64,000 nucleotides of DNA from NCBI RefSeq assembly GCF_014202645.1, contig NZ_JACHHG010000005.1:1-64000 (forward strand), given 5' to 3'. Shown piece after piece: positions 51,595-59,752 of the stretch (its first letter is position 1; each line of letters starts with the position of its first letter). The DNA is from Deinobacterium chartae (GTDB lineage Bacteria > Deinococcota > Deinococci > Deinococcales > Deinococcaceae). The notes beneath the pieces were generated by a model. That model was not told the DNA's origin. It worked only from the letters and a program-made list of their open reading frames with translations, and made no database searches. Both the position numbers and the translations under genes were made by a program.

Positions 51595-52158
51595 TTAGGG
51601 CTGCGGGCAGGGCGCTGGCGCCCTGCCCGCAGCCCCGATCCGTTTCCAGTAGATCATGGTCCCGGTCAGCCCACCGTGCGGCTTCAGCGCGTAGTCCGGA
51701 ATGATGCCTGCCAGCACGAATCCCAGCCGTTCGTACAGCCGCGACGCTCCGCCGTCTACGGCCGTATCGAGCACCAGCAGCGTGCGCTGCCGCTCCGCTG
51801 CCAGCCGCTCGGCCACCTGCATCAACGCTGTGGCTATGCCCTGGCCGCGCCAGCCGGGGCGGGTCATCATCTTGGCGATTTCAGCCCGGTGCGGTTGGTT
51901 GGGCGGGCAGTCGAGCCGCAACGTGACCGTTCCGGCCAGCACCTCGCCGTCCCAGGCCCCCAAAATGACCCGTTCGCCCCGCTGGTGTGCGGCCAGAGCT
52001 TCGTCCCAGAAAGCCCGGGCCTTTTCCGGATCGAGCGGATGCATGAAGCTGACCGACCCGCCGTCGGCCACCACTTCGATCAGGAGTTCGGCCAGCCGCT
52101 CGCGGGTGGTCGGGGTATGATCCAGCGCTTCGATTCGGATTTCGGACACGGTGATCAC
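51595..52158 (-). CDS. GNAT family N-acetyltransferase
   Basis: A 187-residue acyltransferase. The acetyl-CoA-binding segment is KMMTRPGWRGQGIATALMQV (R/QxxGxG/A), with RLYERLGFVLAGIIPDYALK as the C-terminal strand. It transfers an acetyl group to a small amine or a protein terminus; the substrate is unknown. Its GTG start at 52158 overlaps the stop of the XRE-cupin regulator gene as GTGA, so the two form an operon. The last codons (RAPAPCPQP) lie inside the hairpin at 51598-51635. Confidence 0.9.
   Translation of the reverse strand: MITVSEIRIEALDHTPTTRERLAELLIEVVADGGSVSFMHPLDPEKARAFWDEALAAHQRGERVILGAWDGEVLAGTVTLRLDCPPNQPHRAEIAKMMTRPGWRGQGIATALMQVAERLAAERQRTLLVLDTAVDGGASRLYERLGFVLAGIIPDYALKPHGGLTGTMIYWKRIGAAGRAPAPCPQP
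51598..51635. terminator. Hairpin inside the GNAT gene end
   Basis: A perfect 17-base stem, GGGCTGCGGGCAGGGCG with its complement and loop CTGG, begins just past the transglutaminase stop and lies within the last codons of the GNAT gene. It can end both transcripts, but lacks a U tract. Confidence 0.7.
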
Positions 52159-52721
52159 CCCCGGGCGAGAACGACCAGATACGTACAGGGCTCATCGGTT
52201 TCGTTGGCCAGGGTCACCTCCGAGGGCGAGCCGAAACCCAGGCAGTCTCCTGCGGCGAGAAGCTGCCGCTTGCCGTCCTCGATGATCACGAGCTCGCCTT
52301 CTTGAACCCACACGACCTGACGGATGTGCAGGTAAGAAGAGGCCGGCAGCGTGACCCGCTGCCGGGCCGGAAGCTCGATCCGGGCGATCTCAACCGGGTG
52401 GTCGGAGCGAACGAACACCTGCCTGCGCAAGTAGCCGGTATCAGGGTCACGCCACACCGGCTGGTCGGCGGCCCGTGACAGGCGTCCGGCCTCGCTCTCG
52501 GCCCGGAGCAGCAGGCCCGCGAGGGTCAGGTCAAAAGCCCCGGCCAGACGGACCAGGATCACCGCCGTCGGACTCATTTCCTCGCGTTCGATCTTGCTGA
52601 TGGTGGCCTTGGCGACCCCGGACCTCTCGGCGAGCTCGGCCTGAGACCAGCCGCGCACCTCGCGTTCGATCCGGACGCGCCGGGCGATCAGGGTTCCCGT
52701 TTCGTCCATTATCGTAGACAT
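52155..52721 (-). CDS. XRE-cupin transcriptional regulator
   Basis: A 188-residue regulator. The N-terminal helix-turn-helix (about 12-70) is VRGWSQAELAERSGVAKATI with SKIEREEMSPTAVILVRLAG; the C-terminal cupin domain (about 110-185) includes HIRQVVWVQEGELVIIEDGK with LAAGDCLGFGSPSE. This architecture binds a small ligand in the cupin barrel and controls the downstream gene, here the GNAT acetyltransferase. ATG at 52721. The A/T-rich sequence ATATAAGAATCATAT just upstream, with ATAT at both ends, is a candidate operator. Confidence 0.92.
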   Translation of the reverse strand: MSTIMDETGTLIARRVRIEREVRGWSQAELAERSGVAKATISKIEREEMSPTAVILVRLAGAFDLTLAGLLLRAESEAGRLSRAADQPVWRDPDTGYLRRQVFVRSDHPVEIARIELPARQRVTLPASSYLHIRQVVWVQEGELVIIEDGKRQLLAAGDCLGFGSPSEVTLANETDEPCTYLVVLARG

Positions 52722-52920
52722 ATGATTCTTATATTAGATAAAGCAGAACCGGTCAAGCGCGGGACCTAGCGCACCCAAATCCCGACGGTCGGCGCGGCCA
52801 CCCCTTCCAAAGGTTCGCACGCTACTCAGAACTTCTTCTCGGGGCGGTTAAGACGCTTTGGGAAGGCTTTCAGCCCTGCGCCCATGCTGCGGGCTTAGCA
52901 TCACGCCGAGGAGGTGCAGC

Positions 52921-53466
52921 ATGAAGCTGAACGGCAAAAAAGTCGCCATTCTGATGACCGATGGTTTCGAACAGGTAGAGTACACCGAACCTCGCAAGGC
53001 CCTCGAGGAGGCCGGAGCCAGCGTCGAGGTGGTCTCGCTCAAGACCGGCACCGTGCGCGGCTGGAACCACACCGATTGGGGCCTCGAGGCGCAGGCGGAC
53101 CGCGCGGTGGCCGACGTGCAGGCCGACCAGTACGACGCCCTGGTCCTGCCCGGCGGCGTGATGAACCCGGACAACATGCGCCGCGACGAGAACGTGCAGC
53201 GCTTCGTGCGCGGCTTCTTTGCGGCGAACAAGCCCGTCGCGGCCATTTGCCACGCGCCCTGGACCCTGATCGACGCGGGGGTGGTTGCAGGCCGCACCCT
53301 GACCTCGTACCCCACCTTGCAGATGGACCTCAAGAACGCCGGGGCCAACTGGGTGGACCAGGAAGTCGTGGTGGACAACGGCCTGGTGACCAGCCGCAAG
53401 CCGGATGACCTTCCGGCCTTCAACCGCAAAATGCTCGAGGAGATCGCAGAAGGCGTCCACGCCTGA
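52921..53466 (+). CDS. DJ-1/PfpI family protein
   Basis: A 181-residue protein of the type 1 glutamine-amidotransferase fold. The nucleophile elbow is AAICHAPWTLIDAG, with Cys at about residue 105 and an acidic residue early in the sequence (TDGFEQVEY) as in PfpI/YhbO/YraA proteins. These act as deglycases, general stress proteins or proteases of uncertain activity. The ATG at 52921 has GAGGAGG nine bases upstream. It is monocistronic. A long inverted repeat is found downstream (53512-53565). Confidence 0.92.
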   Translation: MKLNGKKVAILMTDGFEQVEYTEPRKALEEAGASVEVVSLKTGTVRGWNHTDWGLEAQADRAVADVQADQYDALVLPGGVMNPDNMRRDENVQRFVRGFFAANKPVAAICHAPWTLIDAGVVAGRTLTSYPTLQMDLKNAGANWVDQEVVVDNGLVTSRKPDDLPAFNRKMLEEIAEGVHA

Positions 53467-53511
53467 AGCCGGAAAAGGCCTGAGCCTGCCTTCTTGGACG
53501 CGCTGAGTTCC

Positions 53512-53565
53512 CGGCCCGCAGCGGCAAGCGGCGTACCCGACCTGTTCGCTTGCCGCTGCGGGCCG
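53512..53565. repeat. 19-base inverted repeat between convergent genes
   Basis: CGGCCCGCAGCGGCAAGCG (53512-53530) and its perfect complement (53547-53565) enclose a 16-base loop. It lies between the PfpI gene and the convergent BTAD/AAA regulator. It is longer than the other terminators of the window and lacks a U tract; it could be a bidirectional terminator or a repeat element. Confidence 0.75.
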
Positions 53566-53622
53566 ACCACCCAAGGCCCCCAAAAGCCGCTGTCCGTTGG
53601 TGCCCGACCCCGGCTGCCAACT

Positions 53623-56600
53623 TCACTCGGGAAGCATGAGCACAGACATCCCCCCGGACGCGACCTCCGCCGCCAGCGGCGTGCGCGCCAGCAGCGCGCT
53701 CATCATCGGCGCGGGAAGCCCGCGAACGGCCTCGAGGGTCCAGGCCCGCGCATCCTGACGTGCGGGCTCGGCTGCGTCGTCTTCCAGACTTTCGAGCAGT
53801 TCGGCCAGCATCCAACGCAGCGCCCAGCCGGAAAGGCCCTGCGGCTCGCAGCGCAGCAGCTCGGTGCGGGCCATCCGGGCGCAGGCGCGGGCCTCGTCCG
53901 TACGCCCGAGTTCACGCAGCGCCCGCGCGCGCAGCACCGCTGCGCTGCGCAGGTGCCCCTCAAGGCCGTGGTGGCGCGCCGCCTCGAGGGTCTGCTCGAG
54001 GCGCAAGAGGGCCTGCTCCGGCGAATCCAGCCGAGCCTGCAGCAGTTCCAGGGTAAGCCGGTTAAAGGGGGTACGCGGCTCCTCCGCTGCGGCGCGCTCG
54101 AGGGACGCACGGGTTTCCGTAGCACCCTGCTCGAGCTGCCCGCGCGCCATGCTGACCCGGGCGCGCGGGCGCAGACGCTGCGGCAGTTCGGGCTGCGCGA
54201 GGGCCTCGGCCAACAGCGCGGTTGCCCGTTGCGGCTGAGCGAGGTCGAGCAGCAGTTCGGCATAGTACACGCGGTACGCGCTGATCTGACGGTCATCGGC
54301 CGTTTCGGCCAGCGCCAGGGCCTGCTCGAACGCGTTCAGGGCCGGAGCATAGCGGCCCAGCGCCGCCAGCGCCCGCGCGCGGGTGACGCGCCCACGCGCC
54401 GGATTGAGCATGGCCGCGTCCAGCCCGTCCTCGAGCGTCCCGGCAGCCTCGGCGGCCTCAAGGGCCGCTCTGGCCTGTCCGGCCTCGAGCAGCGAGATCG
54501 CCAGGTTATAGCGCTCGACCAGCAGGCCGAAGCGGTCCCCGACCTGCTCGAGCAGCAAGCAGGCCTGGCGGTGGCGGGCGGCAGCCTCGGGGTAGTGACC
54601 CAGGTGATCGAGGATCACCGCCAGATTGGCGGTGTTGGCCGCCAGATCCTGGCTCTCTCCCAGCTCCTCGAGCTGCGAGACCGCCTCGCGCAGCGCCCCG
54701 GCGGCCTCCTCGAGGCGGCCTTGCAGCCACAGGGCCGCCCCCAGTCCGGCTTTGAGGTTCGCCTCGAGGGTCGTGGAGCCGTGCGGCAGCGCGCTGCCTT
54801 GCCGCGCGGCCTCCTCGGCCTGCCGGGCCTGGCCCAGGCTCAGGTGGTACTCGTTCTGCAGCAGCCAAGCACCCGCCTGCTGCCGGGGTCCGCGCGCCGC
54901 CTCGAACAGCGCGCGAAGTGCCTGCTGGTGCAGCTCGTGATCGTTCAGGCTGCCGCGCAGCACCACAAGCCGTTCGAGGGCCTCGTAGCGGGCATCCGGG
55001 TCACATTCACGGTACGCTTCTGCCGCCCGGGCGCAGAACTCGGCAGCCTCGTGCAGGCGCAGGGCAGCCTCGGCCACCCGCGCGGCCTCGCGCAGCTTGG
55101 GAGCGGCGCGCGTCAGGTCCCCGGCCTGTTCCCACAGCTGTCCCACGCGCGCGGCCGGAGCCTGGTGCCGCTCGAGCACCCGGGCCGCCGCACGCTGCAG
55201 CAGGGTCCGCATCGAATCGGGCAACCCGCGCATGACCGCCTCGAGGATCAGGTCATGCGCGAAGCGATCGCGCTGCAACACGCCGTATCCCTCGAGCTCC
55301 TGCCAGATCAGGGACAGGTCGAGCAGCGGCAGTCCCAGCACCTCGGCAGCGAATTCCGGGCAGGCATCCGAGCCGAGGACCGCCGCCGCGCGCGCGACCT
55401 GCAGGGCCGGTGCCGAAAGGCGCCGCAGCCGCCGCTCCACCACGCTGCCCAGCCCGCCCACCTCGCCCAAGGCAACGTCGCGTTCGGCCTCGAGCAGGTG
55501 CCGGACGTTCTCGAGCAGGTAAAACGGGTTTCCGCCGCTGAGGGTGATCAGGTCCCCGGAACGATCGGCGATCTCGCTGAGCTCGAGGCTGTCGATCAGC
55601 TTCGACATCGTGGCCGGCGGCAGGGGATCGATGACGAAGTGTTGCGCCTCGTAAGCACCCAGCTGCTGGCGGATCTGCTGCATCCAGGCGGCGGGAAGTT
55701 CAGCCTCGCGGTAACACAGCACGCAGCGCGGCGCGGCCGGGCCAGACGACGAGAACTCGGACAGCGTGTACATCAGCTGCTCCCACGACGCCGGGTCGAA
55801 GTAGTGCAGGTCATCGATCAGCAACGTGTGGGTGGGCCCTGCCACCCCGCGCAGCGCGCGAGCAGCCGCCTCGAACAGCCGGCGGCGTTCGGTTTCGCCC
55901 AAGCCGATCGGCGGGGTTTCGTCGCTCAGCAACTCGGGCACGATGCGCGCCAGTTCCTGGCGCACCCAGGAGGGCAGTTCGCGCTGGAGCGCAGGTGTCC
56001 AGACGCTGCGCAGCGCCCGCGCGAGCGTGGCATAGGGCACGCCCGCGTCGCCCGGACGTCCGCCCAGGCGCAGCACCTCGCCCCTCGAGGCGGCAAAATC
56101 GGTGGCGAGCCGCGTTTTCCCCACGCCCGGCTCGCCGCTGAGGTAGATGTGCTGTCCGGCGGTCCAGGCCTGCTCCATGCGCGCCCAGATCTCCTCGCGT
56201 CCGATCAGAAGCGGCGGGCGCAGCGCGGTCAGCGGCAGCGCCGTTGATTTTTTCGGGGCGTTCAGCGGACCGGAGGCCTCGATCTGCCGGGCCAGCGCCT
56301 CGGTTTCCGGGTGCGGTCCCACCCCGAGTTCGCGCTGCAAACGCTCCCGGCAGACCTCAAAAGCCCGCAGCGCGCCGCTGCGGTCCCCCTCGAGGTAAAG
56401 CAGGCGCATGCGGCGGCGATGACCGTCTTCGGAAAGCGGGTCGTGCTGCAGCAGGCGTTCGTTCCAGCGCGTGGCTCCCGCGTAATCTCCCCTGGCTTCC
56501 AGGCGAGCACCTTCCCGGCGCAGCGACTCGAGCAACTGCGCCTCGAGCCGCTCACGGGTCGCATACAGCCAGTCCTCGAGGTCCGGGCAATCGTCGTAGT

Positions 56601-56970
56601 CAAGACCGGGCAGCAGCGGTCCTTCGAGCTGCGCGCGCTCGGCGTACTCACCCTGGGCGTACAGCACGCAGGCGCGCTGCACATCGACCTCGAGCGCGTC
56701 GGTCAGCGAGATCAGGTCCTGGGTATCTACCAGGTCCGCTGCGGTGGCGCGGCGCAGGCGGCGCAGCAGGTGCACCAGGTTGTTGCGCGCGACCGATTCG
56801 GGTGACTCGGGCCACAGCAGGCTCGCCAGCCGGGCACGCGAAGTCGGCCCCTCGAGGGCCAGATAGACCAGCAGCGCAGCGGTTTTGCGTTCCAGCCGAC
56901 CCAGCGAGCCTTCAGGGCCGGTCAACCGCGCGTCTCCCAACGCCTGAAAGCTCCACGGTGCCGACAACAT
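53623..56970 (-). CDS. BTAD/AAA ATPase transcriptional regulator, second copy
   Basis: A 1115-residue regulator with the same architecture as that at 5610-9110: OmpR-like winged helix (about 10-95; KTAALLVYLALEGPTSRARL), BTAD (about 100-245), AAA domain with Walker A GEPGVGKT near 278 and Walker B TLLIDDLHYFDPASWEQL near 380, then helical repeats (about 600-1090). The two regulators share the block LVYLALEG/LTYLALEG and the GEPGVGK loop but differ in the sensor part, so they probably respond to different signals. The ATG at 56970 stands behind an A/T-rich promoter region. The FG-GAP-like protein gene ends 112 bases upstream on the same strand. Targets are unknown. Confidence 0.87.
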   Translation of the reverse strand: MLSAPWSFQALGDARLTGPEGSLGRLERKTAALLVYLALEGPTSRARLASLLWPESPESVARNNLVHLLRRLRRATAADLVDTQDLISLTDALEVDVQRACVLYAQGEYAERAQLEGPLLPGLDYDDCPDLEDWLYATRERLEAQLLESLRREGARLEARGDYAGATRWNERLLQHDPLSEDGHRRRMRLLYLEGDRSGALRAFEVCRERLQRELGVGPHPETEALARQIEASGPLNAPKKSTALPLTALRPPLLIGREEIWARMEQAWTAGQHIYLSGEPGVGKTRLATDFAASRGEVLRLGGRPGDAGVPYATLARALRSVWTPALQRELPSWVRQELARIVPELLSDETPPIGLGETERRRLFEAAARALRGVAGPTHTLLIDDLHYFDPASWEQLMYTLSEFSSSGPAAPRCVLCYREAELPAAWMQQIRQQLGAYEAQHFVIDPLPPATMSKLIDSLELSEIADRSGDLITLSGGNPFYLLENVRHLLEAERDVALGEVGGLGSVVERRLRRLSAPALQVARAAAVLGSDACPEFAAEVLGLPLLDLSLIWQELEGYGVLQRDRFAHDLILEAVMRGLPDSMRTLLQRAAARVLERHQAPAARVGQLWEQAGDLTRAAPKLREAARVAEAALRLHEAAEFCARAAEAYRECDPDARYEALERLVVLRGSLNDHELHQQALRALFEAARGPRQQAGAWLLQNEYHLSLGQARQAEEAARQGSALPHGSTTLEANLKAGLGAALWLQGRLEEAAGALREAVSQLEELGESQDLAANTANLAVILDHLGHYPEAAARHRQACLLLEQVGDRFGLLVERYNLAISLLEAGQARAALEAAEAAGTLEDGLDAAMLNPARGRVTRARALAALGRYAPALNAFEQALALAETADDRQISAYRVYYAELLLDLAQPQRATALLAEALAQPELPQRLRPRARVSMARGQLEQGATETRASLERAAAEEPRTPFNRLTLELLQARLDSPEQALLRLEQTLEAARHHGLEGHLRSAAVLRARALRELGRTDEARACARMARTELLRCEPQGLSGWALRWMLAELLESLEDDAAEPARQDARAWTLEAVRGLPAPMMSALLARTPLAAEVASGGMSVLMLPE

Positions 56971-57082
56971 AATCCATATTGTAAAAGCATTCGCTTTACC
57001 GCAGAAAGCGCCAGCTTACCGCAATTTTAAAATGCGGCCCACTTTCCCATAGACCGGAAGTCCCACGACGGGTCCTACGCGC

Positions 57083-57898
57083 TCAAGCCCCGCAGCCCCA
57101 CCTCAAGACCTTCGACATCTGCCCTCCTGCCAGCGAGAACACCGAAGTCCACACGCCCACAGCGGTTTTTCCGCTCACGATCACCTCGAGGCGACCGTCT
57201 CCGTCCAGATCGAGCAGCGCACCCACCCGCACCCGGCTCGGCGCGGCGGACCCGGCCCGCACGTGCACCTCCTGCTCGAGGGCCAGCAACCGCACACGAC
57301 CGTCCACCTGCTGTCGCACCCACACCCCGGCGTAATCTCCGGCGGCCGCCCGGGCCGCCGGACGACCGGCCCGGCTGTTGGCGACGATGATGACCTCGAG
57401 GTGACCATCGGCGTCCAGGTCCACCTGTAGCACCTGCTCCACGTGAACCTGCGGCCGGGCGAGTCCCTTGCTGCGCAGCGCAGCGGCCACCAGATCCCGG
57501 TAGGTGCGGGTCTGCGCAGACAGCGCGACCGGGCGGCGCGGCAGGGGGTTCCAGGGTGCCGCAAAGGCGTACAGCGGCTCCGTGCCGGGCAACGCCACCG
57601 GAACGCGCACCCGTAGGCTCAGGTTCCCGGCGCAGGGCACCCCGGCGCTCAGCGGCGCGTGCGCCCGCAGCAGGGCCAGTTCGTGCTGCAGCGAAAATAC
57701 CCGGTAACGCGCGCGCCCGTCGAGCCGCAGGGCAGTTTCGCGTGGCCCCAGCCAGCGACCCAGGGCCCGTCCGCCGATCAGCTCGCCACGGCTGACCACG
57801 CCCGGCTCGAGGCGCAACAACGGGTAAACCGGGGGCGGAGAGGAAGCGGCCAGCGCCGCTTCTAACAGCAGAATCAGAACAAGCGGGACAAAGCGCAA
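57083..57898 (-). CDS. Exported FG-GAP/VCBS-like repeat protein
   Basis: A 271-residue secreted protein. The signal peptide (RFVPLVLILLLEAALAA) lacks a lipobox cysteine. Two segments, VDLDADGHLEVIIVANS and LDLDGDGRLEVIVSGK, are calcium-binding DxDxDG loops of FG-GAP/VCBS blades; the N-terminal half is unassigned. The start is most likely a TTG at 57898, with GGAG six bases upstream; a TTG two codons earlier would leave no spacing. It ends in GCGA and is followed after 112 bases by the regulator at 56970. The function is unknown; a surface or periplasmic binding role is plausible. Confidence 0.72.
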   Translation of the reverse strand: MRFVPLVLILLLEAALAASSPPPVYPLLRLEPGVVSRGELIGGRALGRWLGPRETALRLDGRARYRVFSLQHELALLRAHAPLSAGVPCAGNLSLRVRVPVALPGTEPLYAFAAPWNPLPRRPVALSAQTRTYRDLVAAALRSKGLARPQVHVEQVLQVDLDADGHLEVIIVANSRAGRPAARAAAGDYAGVWVRQQVDGRVRLLALEQEVHVRAGSAAPSRVRVGALLDLDGDGRLEVIVSGKTAVGVWTSVFSLAGGQMSKVLRWGCGA

Positions 57899-57926
57899 GA
57901 GCAACTCCGGTCAAGGCAAACAAAGA

Positions 57927-57948
57927 GGAGGCAGGAAGCCCTGCCTCC
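57927..57948 (-). terminator. Terminator of the metalloprotease gene
   Basis: On the minus strand a GGAGGCAG/CTGCCTCC stem with a six-base loop is followed by TCTTTGTTTG. It lies 17 bases past the metalloprotease stop. Confidence 0.75.
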
Positions 57949-57964
57949 CGCTCAGAACCTGAGT

Positions 57965-59650
57965 TTAACGCTGAATTCTGTGAATCACCGAATTCATTCC
58001 GTCGGACAGCGTGATCTCGAAAGTGCCGCCCTCCTCGAGGCCCAGCGTGGACAGCTCGGCCTTGCCGCCCTCGAGCTGCACCGCCAGGGTGGAGCGCTCG
58101 GCGCCCAGGTGAGCGACCGCCACGTACGGGTACGCCTGCGCGTTCCAGCTCAGTTGCAGCGCGCTCGCCGTCTCGCTGGCCTCGAGCTTGGCCGCGCTCA
58201 GGCTCTGCGGGCGCACGCCGCCCTGAGCGCGGTACAGCTCGGCTCCGCCCCGCAGGACCCGCACGCTGCGCACCTCGCCCGGATCGGGCAGCGAGAAGGC
58301 GAAGGAGGGATGGCCGTCCTCCGACGAGCGGTAGGCGGCAAACGAGCGCCGCACCTCGCCCGAGGCGGTCTCGAGGACCAGCTCGAAGTCCCCGCCCTGC
58401 GGCAGCAGCGCGCGCGAGGTCAGACGCAGCAGCGGGTCCAGGACCACACGGTCTCCCTCGAGGTGACCGCTGACCAGCAGCACCGGACCGCTCTGGGCAG
58501 ACGCCAGGGACTGCACGGTGGCGCGGCTGCCGTTCAGGAAGGTCCGGGCCTTCTCGTAGCTGTACGAGGAGGTCCAGGTCGGGTCGCAGTAGCTCATCAC
58601 GTCATAGGTGTTGGCAGGGTCGACCAGGCGGCCGCTGCTGGCGTCGTAACCCCAGGTGTCCAGACGGCCGTCGCTCACCGGATAGTCGGGGGCGCCCTGC
58701 ACGTTGCACGGCGCGTGCCCGATGCCGAAAGTATGGCCCAGTTCGTGCGACGAGACACCGGGAGCGCTGGTGGGGTAATCCCAGGTCAGCCCGGTCGGCG
58801 CACCCACATAGGCGATGCCGGCGATGCCCGAGTTGTAGCTGACCGGAACGAAGCCCAGGTACGTGCGGTCGCTGGCATCGGCCACGCAGGCACGGTTTAA
58901 GGTATCGAGCAGATTTTCCCAACCGCTGCTCGGCCCCACGCTACCCCCGTAGGTCAAGGGAGCCCGCTGGTCCTCGTCCACGCCGGCCAGCGGCCAGGAA
59001 CGAACCAGCAGGGACGCAGGCGAGGTGACACGGCCGGTACGGCCGTTGAGCACGATCGGCACCGAGCGCAGCTTCAGCACGGTGGCCCGGCCGACGGCGG
59101 GCTTGACGCTGCGGGCGTTGTTGGATTCGTTCGCCTCGCCAACCGCGTTATCCGGGTCCACCGCGAGGCGCACCTCGAGGCCGGAGCTGACCCAGGCCGC
59201 AGGCAGCGTGCCCCGGAAGGTCTGGTTCAAACTGGCGGGCTGTTCGCTGGTCGGCAGGGTTGCGGGGCCCTGCAGCGGCAGGTTTCCGAGCAGTTGCCCG
59301 TTGCGGTAGACCTGGGCCTGCACGCTGGCGGGCACATTGGACTTGCTGGACAGCACGTAGGCGCGGAGCAGCGCAGGCTTGTTGCCGACCAGCGCCAGAT
59401 CCTGGCGCAGCACGGTCTGACCGAACTCGACCTTCGAGATGTACAGGTCCGGACCCCCGGGCACCGGCGTGGCCGGGTTGGTGGGCTCGGTAGGACCGGA
59501 AGGGGGCGTGGGATCAGCAGGCGGGGTGGGATCGGGTTCGCTGGCACCCGGAGGGGTCGTGGGGTTGGTTGGTACGGTCCCGCCGCCGCAGGCGGTCAGG
59601 CCGGTCAGCATCAGGGCCGTCAGCAGTGAAGTCCATCGGGGATAGTTCAT
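57965..59650 (-). CDS. Lipoprotein with CARDB-like domain and zinc metalloprotease
   Basis: A 561-residue surface protein. Signal peptide with lipobox LTAC (Cys21), then a Pro/Thr-rich linker (about 25-65). Residues about 70-175 look like a CARDB-type beta domain (ALLRAYVLSSKSNVPASVQA, VRLAVDPDNAVGEANESNNA). The middle holds the zinc motif SSHELGHTFGIGH (about 298-308), HExxHxxGxxH, typical of metzincin-like proteases, with a downstream DVMSYCD that may form the Met-turn. The rest forms beta-sandwich domains. It is a predicted secreted, surface-anchored protease. The gene is monocistronic with its terminator at 57927. Confidence 0.85.
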   Translation of the reverse strand: MNYPRWTSLLTALMLTGLTACGGGTVPTNPTTPPGASEPDPTPPADPTPPSGPTEPTNPATPVPGGPDLYISKVEFGQTVLRQDLALVGNKPALLRAYVLSSKSNVPASVQAQVYRNGQLLGNLPLQGPATLPTSEQPASLNQTFRGTLPAAWVSSGLEVRLAVDPDNAVGEANESNNARSVKPAVGRATVLKLRSVPIVLNGRTGRVTSPASLLVRSWPLAGVDEDQRAPLTYGGSVGPSSGWENLLDTLNRACVADASDRTYLGFVPVSYNSGIAGIAYVGAPTGLTWDYPTSAPGVSSHELGHTFGIGHAPCNVQGAPDYPVSDGRLDTWGYDASSGRLVDPANTYDVMSYCDPTWTSSYSYEKARTFLNGSRATVQSLASAQSGPVLLVSGHLEGDRVVLDPLLRLTSRALLPQGGDFELVLETASGEVRRSFAAYRSSEDGHPSFAFSLPDPGEVRSVRVLRGGAELYRAQGGVRPQSLSAAKLEASETASALQLSWNAQAYPYVAVAHLGAERSTLAVQLEGGKAELSTLGLEEGGTFEITLSDGMNSVIHRIQR

Positions 59651-59702
59651 AGGATCGCCCCAGTGTAGTGGCCCTATGCTACCGGTCTGTCACGAACAGA
59701 GA

Positions 59703-59737
59703 TGCCGGAACGTGGCGTCACAGCCCACGTTCCGGCA
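59703..59737 (-). terminator. Terminator after the MFS gene
   Basis: A perfect 13-base stem, TGCCGGAACGTGG with its complement and a nine-base loop, begins 16 bases past the MFS stop. The U tract is poor. Confidence 0.65.
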
Positions 59738-59752
59738 CGACCGCGCCTCCTC

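Noticed and set aside
52710-52740. Possible phage-type operator before the XRE-cupin gene
   Set aside because: The A/T-rich imperfect palindrome fits an ordinary autoregulatory site; nothing suggests a prophage here.
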